This document shows, in pieces, positions 52,032 to 61,140 of a stretch of 64,000 nt of DNA. The position numbers were made by a program, and so were the translations under genes. The DNA comes from CAWAPS01 sp963783945 (GTDB lineage Bacteria > Actinomycetota > Acidimicrobiia > Acidimicrobiales > Palsa-688), in assembly GCA_963783945.1 (NCBI GenBank), contig CAWAPS010000007.1:124001-188000 (forward strand). Reading direction: 5' to 3'. The notes beneath the pieces were generated by a model. The model made no database searches, was not told where the DNA came from, and saw nothing but the letters and a program-made list of their open reading frames with translations. Every line of letters starts with the position of its first letter. Positions within the stretch are counted from its first letter, which is position 1.

Positions 52032-53455
52032 ATGCGAATCAAACGCCTACTCATCGCGTCCGCCCTGGCCTCGTTGCTCCCATCAGCAGCTCGGGCAGAC
52101 GACAACATCGCGCCCGCGGGTTTCACGCCGCTCTTCAACGGCAAAGACTTGACCGGCTGGAAAGTACCGCAGGGCGACGGCGGGCACTGGAAGGTATTGG
52201 ATGGGGTCATCGACTACGATGCCGGCAGTCTGGCTTCCGGAGACAAGGCGCTCTGGAGCGACGTTGAGTATCGCGATTTTGTCCTCCAGATCGATTGGCG
52301 GCTGAAGGAGGCGCCCTTCACCAACAAGAACGTCCCCTACATCCTGCCCGACGGCACCCACGCCAGGGATATCGATGGCAAGGAACTGAAACTCGCGCTG
52401 CCGGATGCTGATTCCGGTGTCTATCTGCGTGGCGACGGCCGGTTCCAGGCCAACATCTGGTGCTGGCCGATCGGCTCGGGCGAGCTGTACAGCATCCGCA
52501 TGGACAAGAAAAGTTCGCCGGACCTCCGTGCCGCCGCCACGCCCAGCACTCAGGCCGATAACCCCGTTGGGCAGTGGAATCACTTCGAGATCACCGTCAA
52601 AGGCAAGACCATCCGCGTCGCCTTGAACGGCAAGATCGTCATCGCCGGGGCGACCGTTCCCGACCTGCCCGACGCCGGCCGCATCGCGTTGCAGCACCAC
52701 GGCAGCAAGAACCAGGACGGCGCCTGGACCGGCCCTCCCAGCCTGGTCCAGTTCAAGAACATCTACATCAAAGAGTTGAATGCGAGCGCTTCCCGCGGGT
52801 CGAAAGGATCAGTAAGAGGATTGCTGATCACCGGCGGCCACGAGCACGAAGCCGCGTTTTACACAATCTTTGATGGATGCAAAGGCCTCGTGTCACTGCC
52901 GGTCACGACCAGCGCCACCGCGTTCAAGACCGACCTGCGCGGCAAGTACGACGTCCTGGTCATGTATGACTTTACTCGCGACATGGACGAACCCTCTCGC
53001 AAGAATCTCCGCGACTTCGTCGAGAGCGGCGGAGGGGTGGTTGTCCTTCATCATGCGCTCCTCGACTACCAGAAGTGGGACTGGTGGACCGACCAGGCCG
53101 TCGGCGGCAGCTATCGCCTGAGCCGGGAAGGCGATCGGCCGTCGTCGAGCGTGAAGAACAATCAGCAGATTTCCGTCAGTCTGCGGAAGAGCACCCGATC
53201 ACATCGGGCATCGCACCTTTTCACATTGAGGATGAAACGTACAAGAATATGAAGTTTGCACAAGGCGTGCGTCCCCTGCTCTTGACTGACAATCCGGCGA
53301 GCGACAAAAATCTCGCGTGGATCGGCCCCGACGAGCGATATCGGGTCGTCGCAATCCAGCTCGGCCACGGCCCCACCGCCTTCGGCAATTCCTCGTATCG
53401 CACGCTCGTCCACAACGCGATCACCTGGGCGGCGAGCGGCACGCATCAAAAGTAG
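52032..53455 (+). CDS. DUF1080-ThuA fusion protein, secreted, one frameshift
   Basis: Two-domain exported protein. A signal peptide (MRIKRLLIASALASLLPSAA) is followed by a DUF1080 concanavalin-like domain (FTPLFNGKDLTGWKVPQG; GVYLRGDGRFQANIW; WNHFEITVKGKTIRVALNG), the family now linked to 3-keto-glycoside hydrolysis. The C-terminal half is ThuA-like (LLITGGHEHEAAFYTIFDG; VESGGGVVVLHHALLDYQKW; AIQLGHGPTAFGNSSYRTLV). The frame changes near 53178, and the second frame ends at 53455. Start chosen because ATG at 52032 opens the signal peptide 23 bases after the amine oxidase stop. A GTCAGGC-TTTA-GCCTGAC hairpin directly follows the stop. Carbohydrate turnover is the likely role. Confidence 0.9.
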
Positions 53456-53560
53456 GTCAGGCTTTAGCCTGACAATTCTCCCGACGCTAGCGCGCCGCGG
53501 GCCGGCACGACGGACGTTCCCACGCAGAGCGTGAGAACGAGGGTTCTCGGACTTGATCTC
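53456..53560. repeat. Two dispersed hairpin repeats after the DUF1080-ThuA gene
   Basis: GTCAGGC-TTTA-GCCTGAC (53456-53473) is a perfect stem and starts one base after the stop codon. CGTTCCCACGC-AGA-GCGTGAGAACG (53515-53539) has one mismatch and resembles the 11-bp stems at 14971 and 15046. They might serve as a terminator as well as being repeats. Confidence 0.8.
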
Positions 53561-53607
53561 AAAATCGGAAAGTTAGTCCCGACCTGTTCCTCAAGAGGAT
53601 TCTCCCC

Positions 53608-54569
53608 ATGAAAATCGGCCTCTACAGCATCACGTACCTCGGCCTCTGGTATCGCGGTGAAGCCCTCACGCTGCACCAGATGATTTCCCGGGCCAGGGAA
53701 TTCGGCTACGACGGAATCGAAATCGACGGCAAGCGTCCGCACGGCAACCCACTCGACTGGCCGCCGGCGAAGTGCCGCGAGCTGCGGGCGCATGCCGAGG
53801 GCGAGGGCATCGACATCTACGCCGTGGCCGCCAATAACGACTTTTCGAATCCGGTGCCCGAGGTTCGCGAGGCCCAGATCTGCTACATGCGCGAGCTGAT
53901 TCGCATGACCGCCGACCTGGGCGCACCCAACCTGCGCGTCTTCCTCGCCTGGTGGGGCATCACCCGCCATCCCCAGCTCGCGACCTACGACATCGCCGAA
54001 GGCTACTGGCCGATCGTCCACGAAAAGTTTTCGACGGAGGAGATCTGGGGCTGGTGCCGGGAGGCCTTGATTGAATGCGCCCGCTACGCCGGCGATGCCG
54101 GAGTCACGCTGGCGCTTCAGAACCATAAGCCGCTGATCAAGGACCACCACGATATTCTGCGAATGGCGAAGGAAGTCGGGTCACCCCATTTGCAGCTCTG
54201 CCTCGATGCGCCGTTGATGCCCGATCGCAGCACGGAAGGCATCCGCGGGGAGCAAACGCGGTCGGCAAGCTTCAGGTGCTGTCGCACTTCGGTGGCGAAT
54301 TCGACCGCCGGCCGGATGGCTCGATCCGCGGCTTCGAGCGCAACGACGGCGTGGTGGGAGAAGACACCGAGCGCTACTACCGCGACTTCGTGCGCTCCAT
54401 GAACGAAATCGACTACGACGGCTATATCGGCTACGAGCTGTGCCACCAGTTGCCGGTGCAGAATGGCCAGACTGTCGGTGTTGAATACGCCGATCACAAT
54501 GCCAAGCTGGCTGCCGAATTCATGCGGGCTTTGATCGAGGCCGAAAGCCCCGCTTTGAGCAAGGCATAA
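53608..54569 (+). CDS. Sugar phosphate isomerase/epimerase-like TIM barrel, one frameshift
   Basis: AP-endonuclease-2-type TIM barrel, common in planctomycete sugar catabolism. The start at 53608 has an AAGAGGA site ten bases upstream. Landmarks: MKIGLYSITYLGLWYRGEAL, EFGYDGIEIDGKRPHGNPLD, YAVAANNDFSNP, GVTLALQNHKPLIKD with the metal-ligand histidine region, and HLQLCLDAPLMPD. The frame shifts in a GGGG run at 54246-54249. The continuation LSHFGGEFDRRPDG and DYDGYIGYELCHQLPV supplies the last ligands. Repaired length about 320. It may act with the DUF1080-ThuA protein upstream. Confidence 0.88.
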
Positions 54570-54670
54570 GCAAGTCGCTCGGATTACCGCGGGCCGTTGA
54601 TGCTTCCGGCGCGATCTGGTCGGTCTTCCCGACAATTCGGCCCTGCGGTACGATGCGCCGGAAGGAGCCC

Positions 54671-55039
54671 ATGCCGACGGTCACGCTCTCCGATGCCGCT
54701 CTGGCCCTGCTCCGCCAGCACGCCGAGCAGCAGGGTAGCATACCCGTCGATGATTCCACCCGCGAGCCTTACCGGGAGTCTGCGCGGGAGGGGTTGATGA
54801 CGGTCGGCCATTCGTTTACCGGGGGACGCGAAACCTTCTACGCCCTGACGGAAACGGGTAAGAAGCTGGCTACCGTCCTTGACCGGCATGGCGTTCGATC
54901 TGGAGAGGGCCGATTGGCTGCGTTGGGAATCTCACTGGAAGGACAGGACGTGAGGTCGTGCGTCGCTCATCACTCGCTTACCGCGGCCCGGAGTAATTCA
55001 CTGCATATCCAGGTGCCGAAATCCCAGCCGGCAACCTGA
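54671..55039 (+). CDS. Small conserved planctomycete hypothetical protein
   Basis: The start at 54671 gives MPTVTLSDAALALLRQHAEQ followed by SIPVDDSTREPYRESAREGL and GHSFTGGRETFYALTETGKK. This pattern (a short helix, V-D-D-S-x-R-x-x-Y-R-E-L, and T-G-G-R-E) recurs in planctomycete proteins of unknown function and resembles a winged-helix. The last 30 codons do not follow the pattern and overlap the end of the convergent FMN-binding gene by about 60 bases, so a late indel may hide an earlier stop. Confidence 0.55.
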   Translation: MPTVTLSDAALALLRQHAEQQGSIPVDDSTREPYRESAREGLMTVGHSFTGGRETFYALTETGKKLATVLDRHGVRSGEGRLAALGISLEGQDVRSCVAHHSLTAARSNSLHIQVPKSQPAT

Positions 55040-55637
55040 GATCAGGCACAGGCTCCAAAGCCGCCATCTTCAGCGGAACAACCCCTGCCCACACGTCCAG
55101 CTCATAGTCTTCCTCCTCGTCGATCGGCGGCCCGACGCGAATCTTGGCGGATGCTTCGTCAATGGGAATGGCCAGGACGAGCGTGCGCTTCAGCTCTTGC
55201 GCGCTCGGCTGCCGGATCTCGCCCCAGCGTCCCGGAATCAAATGGTCCGTCAGGGCATGGAGCGCGGTGAGTTTCTCGGCGGGATCATTCACGAGCGTGG
55301 CAGTCCCAAACAATACGACCGAGCGATAATTAATGGAATGATGAAAGGCAGACCGAGCCAGCACGAGCCCGTCAACCAGGGTGACGGTAAGGCAGGCGGC
55401 GACTCCGCGCTCCAGCGTCTGCAACATGCGGCTCGCCGGCGACCCGTGCACGTAGACCCGTGCGTCGACCCGCACATACGTCGTCGGGATCACGAACGGT
55501 TGGCCGTCGACCACGAATCCCAGATGACAGACGATCCCGGCGTCGAGTATCTGATGGATGACGGCCCGGTCGTAAACGCCGCGTGCCGGAAGTCGCTTGA
55601 CGGTTGATCGTTCGCTCGAGTTGCTAAGCTCAGCCAT
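54978..55637 (-). CDS. Pyridoxamine-5'-phosphate-oxidase-like FMN-binding protein
   Basis: Split-barrel flavoprotein of the NimA-like group, about 219 residues. The start at 55637 (MAELSNSSER) follows a GGAAGG site. Typical segments are RGVYDRAVIHQILDAGIVCH, LGFVVDGQPFVIPTTYVRVD, VYVHGSPASRMLQTL and SAFHHSINYRSVVLFGTATL, then a C-terminal PIDEASAKIRVGPPIDEEED. Proteins of this group bind FMN or haem and some reduce nitroimidazoles, but the substrate here is unknown. Single gene, intact. Confidence 0.88.
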   Translation of the reverse strand: MAELSNSSERSTVKRLPARGVYDRAVIHQILDAGIVCHLGFVVDGQPFVIPTTYVRVDARVYVHGSPASRMLQTLERGVAACLTVTLVDGLVLARSAFHHSINYRSVVLFGTATLVNDPAEKLTALHALTDHLIPGRWGEIRQPSAQELKRTLVLAIPIDEASAKIRVGPPIDEEEDYELDVWAGVVPLKMAALEPVPDLRLPAGISAPGYAVNYSGPR

Positions 55638-55769
55638 GAATGGTCCTTCCCGGAGTACGTTAAGAATACATGAATCTCGCAAAAAGTCGGCTCTGCTGGC
55701 AAGCCGCGACGGGTAAGATCTACCGCGACGTGTTCAGCCTGAGTTCAACCGAGCGCGGGAGCCGATCGG

Positions 55770-57567
55770 GTGAGTGAGCGCGGCGAGAGTGCATCGTCTG
55801 GCACCACGAACGGCTCCAATCTGAGGCCTGGGAAGGCGTCCAGGTTCACTGTCGGATCCTGGCTGACGTCCGCAATCGCCGCGGTCGCCGGCTGCGGTGT
55901 GCTGTTCTGGGTCTGGACGTCGGTCGGCGATCAAGGGCATCGCGAAACGACGGCCGCGGCGCGCGCGCTGCAAGTCGCGGCGAGACCCGCCGATCGAGTG
56001 AACGCAATCCACGATCTCGTTCGGCATGGAGCGAATGATGGGCGCGTCACGATCCCGGCGCTCGTTGCCTGCTTGAAGGATGCCGATGGCTCCGTCCGGG
56101 TCGAGGCGGCCCGAGCGCTTTGGCCAGTGGCCAGCGCGCTCTGCGCTTGGCGGCGTCAACGGCGGCGAGGTCAAGTCCGCGATCGAGGCGCTGGTCCAGG
56201 CGACTCTCGATCCCGCGGCGGACGTCCGATCAGCCGCCGTGATTGCCCTGGGCTCGATCGCGATCCCCGAGAGCTCCTCGCGCATGATGGAACCGAATCG
56301 ACTCATCGTGGTTTTTACTCGGATGCTCGACGATCGGGATGCGACGGTTCGTGCCGGAGCGATTGCCGCAATCGGCCTCGCAGCTCCAGCTAGAATCAGC
56401 GATCCTCCGGCAAAGTTGATCGAGCTTCTTGATGACGAATCCGTTCCGGTTCGTTTGATCGCGATTGACGTGCTTACGAGGTTTCGCGGTGGCATCGACA
56501 AACTGGTCCCGCATCTGATTCGAGGACTTGAACGCTCGGATGCCGGCTCTACCGAGCGAATGGCTTATGTCCAGGCATGTGTAAAGCTGCGGCCGCCGGC
56601 GGCCACGGGCGCGTGCGTGCCGGCGCGTCGTCGCCGCGCTTTCGAGCCCGGACATCGAGATGCGGTTCGTAGCGGCCTCGGCCATCAACTCTTTCGGCGC
56701 AGAACGGCGGACTGCCGTTCCCGGTTTGATTGCGATTCTCGAGAAAGAACCACTTGATCTCGAGAGACTCGGCCGTGGCAAGCGGAACCCTTCGACGTGG
56801 GATCCGGCGTGTGTAGCCGCTTGGGTATTGGGAGATGTACTCGCGACGCTTGGGGATGGTCGACTCGACGAACCGCAATCCTCTGAGATCGTCGCCGCGC
56901 TACTCAAAGTACTGGAGGCCGGCCATCCAGCGCGGAAGTTTGCAGCGATTCATGCGCTCAAAGACGGCCGCTCCATCGCCGCGAGGACAGCCGCGATCCC
57001 GGCGCTCATTCGTGTCATGAAACAGGCGGAATCGGTTGACGATCTGTGGGAGAACGGGCCGGCCGCTGCCAACGCATTGAGCTTCATCGCCGACCGAACT
57101 GACGCTGCCCCCAAGGTGATCGAGCTCTTGAGGGCATCCATCTCGTCGCGCGCGAAAGCGCGCGCTGGGCAATTGATGCCCTGAGGACATTTGGCCCCAG
57201 GGCGGAAGGCGCCATTCCGGACTTGATCGCCGCGCTGAAGCAACCAAACGGTGACAAGGCGCAGCTCGAGAACGGAAAGGCCGCCGCTCGAGTCCTGGGC
57301 GAGATCGGCCCCGGCACGCCTTCGAGTGACACCGTGGTCACCGCGCTTGCACAAAACGGTCTGGCATCGCCATCAAAAGACACGCGTCTCGCCGCGTTCA
57401 TGGCCCTTGCGCGGTTCGGGCCCCGCGCCGCGTCAGCGATCCCTGTGATTCGCACGCTAAAGGAAACCGACCCCGAGCCCGAGGTTCGCCGGGCGGCCGC
57501 CGGTGTTCTGAAGAAGCTCGAGGATGATTCAGCCCGCCCGTCGAGCGTTCCGCCACGTCGGTCGTGA
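55770..57567 (+). CDS. Membrane-anchored HEAT-repeat protein, frameshifted
   Basis: Starts with GTG at 55770 (SERGESASSG). A membrane helix (WLTSAIAAVAGCGVLFWVW) is followed by about ten HEAT repeats, for example VTIPALVACLKDADGSVRVE, LIVVFTRMLDDRDATVRAGA, TAVPGLIAILEKE and AAIPALIRVMKQAESVDDLW, the last ending at VRRAAAGVLKKLEDD. Frame changes near 56135, 56615 and 57170 interrupt it without loss of repeat spacing. Total about 598 residues when repaired. HEAT arrays mediate protein contacts; no enzyme domain is visible. It converges with the kinase gene on its right, 25 bases away. Confidence 0.8.
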
Positions 57568-57591
57568 CGAAGGAAGCGCGAGTTATTTCGT

Positions 57592-60380
57592 TCAGTTCGC
57601 CGCGGTTCGCCGCGGGAACTCGCTGCAAGCCCTCACCGTGCCGCCCGGGCCCGGCGCCGTCACCATCCGGGCTAGCAAAGCGATGAAATCCGGCCGACCC
57701 CGCAACGAATCAAATCCTTTGTCCTTCCGAAGGGCATCGACGTCGCGATAGCCCTTTCTCGCCGCTTCGCCTACGAGCTCGATCGCCTGCTTCGCATAGG
57801 CCTCCGCCAGCTCGGCTCGCCGTGAGCCCGTAAGCTCGAGATCAGCCGTCGCCAGCGGCACGCATTGAGCCATGAACGAACCGGCACGCAGGGTTTCCTT
57901 CGCTGAGTCGTGAACCAGCGGCGCAAACTCGGCGGCACACGTGGTTGCCTCGTCATGTTTCTTGAGCGAGATCAGTGTCTCGACGAGGCTGGCGCATTCC
58001 GCGGCAAGAAGCACGCGGAAATCGGTGTTCTCGGGGGCAATCGCCAGGGCCGCCCGGGTGGCCGCGACGGCCTGCTCTCGCAGCCGGCGGGCTTCCGCAA
58101 AGTCGCCGCGTTGGATTTGCAGCCTGGCCAATCCGCGGTGAGCCTCCGCCAGTTTCAGGAAATGCCAGGGCGTGTTCGGGAAGTCCTTCGTCAGCGACAC
58201 TCGCAGCACGGCGGTGCGCCGGGCGCTTCGCTCCGCCTCGCTGATACGGCCGGTCTTCTCCAGCAGCATCGCCAGGTTGGCCTCCGAGAGCGCCAGCTTG
58301 GATCGGTAGTCCACATGTGCGGGTTCACCGGCGGCCAGAGATTCCCAGAGTTTGATGCTCTGCCGGTAGATCGCCTCGGCCTCTTCAAGCCGGCCGGATT
58401 CTTCCAGCAGAATGCTGAGGTTGTGCCGGCACACACCCGCACGTGTCCGATGCACGTTCTCTGTCGGGAATCGCTCGGCCAGGTCATCGTACAACTCGAT
58501 GCCCTTGCGATAATCGGCTTCGGCAGCCTCGCGCTGCCCCATGTCTTCGACAACCATTCCGCGCATGTTGGCCAAATCGGCGCGCTGCGATTGGTAGCTG
58601 CCGTTGGTGGGATCGGCGGCGGAGATTGTTTCGACCAGTGCCGTCGCCTTGCGCAACGACTCGAGCGCTAGAGCGGGCTGGCCGAGGTCGCGCGCGAGCC
58701 TGGCCATCTCGATGCGGGTATTAACAAGCTCATGCCCATAGGCCGCGATCGCCGGGGCAGCGGCCACCAGCTTCTCCTGGATCGCAAGCGCCTCGCGGAC
58801 ACAAGATTCGGCCTCGCGCAGCCTGCCGAAAAGATGGTAGGCTCGCCCGAGCCTGAGATACGCCCGGCTCGCCTCGAACAGAATCTCCGGGTCACCGTGG
58901 GCGTCGCGCGCGAACTCCCGGTAGAACTCCCGGGCATCTTCCAGCAGGGCGCGCTGCACCGGCTCAACCTGGGGAATGTTCTTGAGTCGTTCTTCACTCA
59001 CCCGAGTCAACATTCGGTCCACGGCCTGGCGGGCCTTTTGCAGATTGGCCACGGCCTCGAGCCGGCGGCTCTCGGCCAGGTCTCTCTGGTGTTTGAGGCG
59101 GACGGTGGCGATCACGATGATCATCGCAATCGCCAATGCGGCCGTGGCCGTTGCGCCGCCAAGCGCGCTGATCGCCGGATGGCGGCGAACCCATTTGACG
59201 GCCCGCTCAACGGGGTGCGTCGGCCGCGCGCGGATCGGTTCACCGGCGAGGAATCGCCTCAGGTCTTCCGCCAGCTCCCCAGCCGCCCTGTAGCGCGCCT
59301 GCGGCTGCCGGTTCAGGCAGTGCAGACAGATTGTTTCGAGGTCGCGTGGCAAACGCTGGCGGAGCTTCGAAGGGGGCAACACATCCTGCGTACGCACCAG
59401 CACAAGCGTATCCAGCACCGAATCTCCCTGGAAGGGCGGCCGGCCGGTGAGCACCTCGTAAAGAATCACGCCCAAGCTGTAGATGTCCGCCGCCGGGCCG
59501 ACGGCGCCGCGCTTTCCTTCGGCCTGCTCGGGTGCCATGTAGCTGGGGGTTCCCACGAGCATTCCGGACTGCGTCGGGTTGACTGGTGCGCCGGAGCCAG
59601 CTCGTCGTCCAGAAGCTTGGCCAGCCCGAAGTCCGTCACGCGAGGAACCAGATCGCGGATGTCGGCGTCCTCTTGCCGACCTTCGGCGCCCTCGGCGGGC
59701 ATCTCGAGCAAGACATTGCTCGGCTTGAGGTCTCGGTGCAAGACCCCGCGCCCGTGTGCATGCTCGACCGCCTCGGCCAGTGTGGCCACCAGCTTTGCAG
59801 CCATCCGGTGCGGCACCACCGTGCTGCGGCCTCGGAGCCAGGCCGCCAGCGTGATGCCCGGACAGTACGCGGAAGCGATGAAACAGCACGGCCCTTCCTC
59901 GCCTGCCTCGTAGACCGCCACGATATTGGGGTGGTCCAGGCCCGCGGCGGCCATCGCCTCGTTACGGAACCGCGTGCAGCTCGCTGGAGAGCAGCACCTC
60001 GCCGCGCGGCACCTTGAGCGCCAGCTCCCGTCGCAGCCGTGGATCATACGCCAGGTACACGACCCCGAATGACCCGCGCCCCAGCTCTCGCCGGATCACG
60101 AAACGGCCCAGCTCCTCCGGCGGATGTTCTCGAGTCGTTGTGCTATCCCAGCCCCATGATTCATTCCCAGGCGTCGCCGCCTGGGAAGAGTGAGGCCAGA
60201 TCCGGCGCACAAGCTGACACCACGCCGCTTCGACTTCCAGCCGCGGCTTGAGCGCGGCCGGAACCCCCACTTCGTCAAGCGAAGCGATCGAATCGCCCGA
60301 CGCCAGGCGCTCGTCACACTCCGCCAGCCACGACGCAAAGTCGTCATCTCCAGGGAGAGCGGCGGGCCCTCGGGCGTCAC
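57592..60380 (-). CDS. Ser/Thr protein kinase with TPR domain, frameshifted
   Basis: Probable GTG start at 60380 overlapping the sigma stop (GTGA), giving a VTPEGPP-type opening, then after a frame change GDDDFASWLAECDERL. Kinase motifs: ELGRGSFGVVYLAYDPRL with the ALKV lysine, HRDLKPSNVLLEM, DFGLAKLLDDE, GTPSYMAPEQAEG and DIYSLGVILYEVLTGRPPF. A membrane helix (GGATATAALAIAMIIVIATV) lies near 59100-59160. The C-terminal half is a long TPR array (LRLGRAYHLFGRLREAESCV and later repeats). Frame changes near 60350, 59980 and 59590. Active-site residues are intact. It is paired with the sigma factor upstream and is the third such module here. Confidence 0.85.
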
Positions 60381-60985
60381 AACTGTGCCTCCCATTCCTG
60401 TCGGAGCCTCGCCATTGCGCGCGCCGAGACCTTGCGGGCCGCCGCCGGGGATCGATCGGTCAACTCACCGATCTCCTCGAACGATCGACCTTCGTCAAAG
60501 CGAAGGCAGACGATCCGCCTGTAATCTTCCGGCAGCAGCGCCAGCGCCTGCCGCAGCGCCGCGGACTGCTCGCGTTCGATCGCAACCTGGCTGGGCGACA
60601 GATTCGAGGCCGCCTTCGGCTCGCGCGGCCCCGCGGAAGATGTTCCAGCCTGGATCGCGACTTCCAGTCCTATCGCCCGCATGCTCGTCTCGCGAAACCG
60701 CCGCGTGAACGCCCCGAGGTTGTGAAGCAATACCTGACGTAGCCACGCACGCAGCTCCTCGGGCGAAGACCCCTGGAATCGCGCGAAGTCCCGCTGCGCC
60801 TCCAGAAACGTCTCCTGCACCAGGTCAGAGGCCCCTCCTTTGGCCCTGAGGTCCGGATCCAGCTCGCGCGATGCGATCGCAAGTAAATATCGCCGGCATG
60901 CCTCAAGCGCATTCCCCAGCGCTTCACGTGACCCGCGCCGTGCCGCCACGAGCAGGCCATCATCGACCTCGCCGCGCTCCGCCAT
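60377..60985 (-). CDS. ECF RNA polymerase sigma factor
   Basis: Sigma-70 family ECF protein of 202 residues. Region 2: ELDPDLRAKGGASDLVQETF then EAQRDFARFQGSSPEELRAW, the planctomycete version. Region 4: ALLPEDYRRIVCLRFDEGRS then FEEIGELTDRSPAAARKVSA. Unbroken. Its stop overlaps the likely GTG start of the TPR kinase, so translation is coupled. It is only distantly similar to the TIGR02999-like factor at 2317 and to the sigma part at 45.2 kb, so the three modules are not recent duplicates. Confidence 0.9.
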   Translation of the reverse strand: MAERGEVDDGLLVAARRGSREALGNALEACRRYLLAIASRELDPDLRAKGGASDLVQETFLEAQRDFARFQGSSPEELRAWLRQVLLHNLGAFTRRFRETSMRAIGLEVAIQAGTSSAGPREPKAASNLSPSQVAIEREQSAALRQALALLPEDYRRIVCLRFDEGRSFEEIGELTDRSPAAARKVSARAMARLRQEWEAQL

Positions 60986-61140
60986 CGGTCAAGCCCCTAG
61001 CCAACAACCCGCCGTCGGGGTTCGCTTCGCCGAGATGCCAGTCTACCGCGCCGGATAGCATTCGATCAACGCGTCACGATTAAGTGAATCATTGCATGAA
61101 CGCCGGCGCTTCCTTTTCACACCGTCGTCCGCACACCCAA
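60986..61140. other. Short intergenic region upstream of sigma/kinase pair
   Basis: Between the end of the second giant gene and the sigma start. No gene or strong terminator seen. The sigma promoter should lie here. Confidence 0.35.

Noticed and set aside
52083..52700. Minus-strand 205-codon frame
   Set aside because: Antisense to the DUF1080 domain, which has a signal peptide and family motifs.
58732..59913. Plus-strand 393-codon frame
   Set aside because: Antisense to the kinase/TPR gene with intact catalytic motifs.
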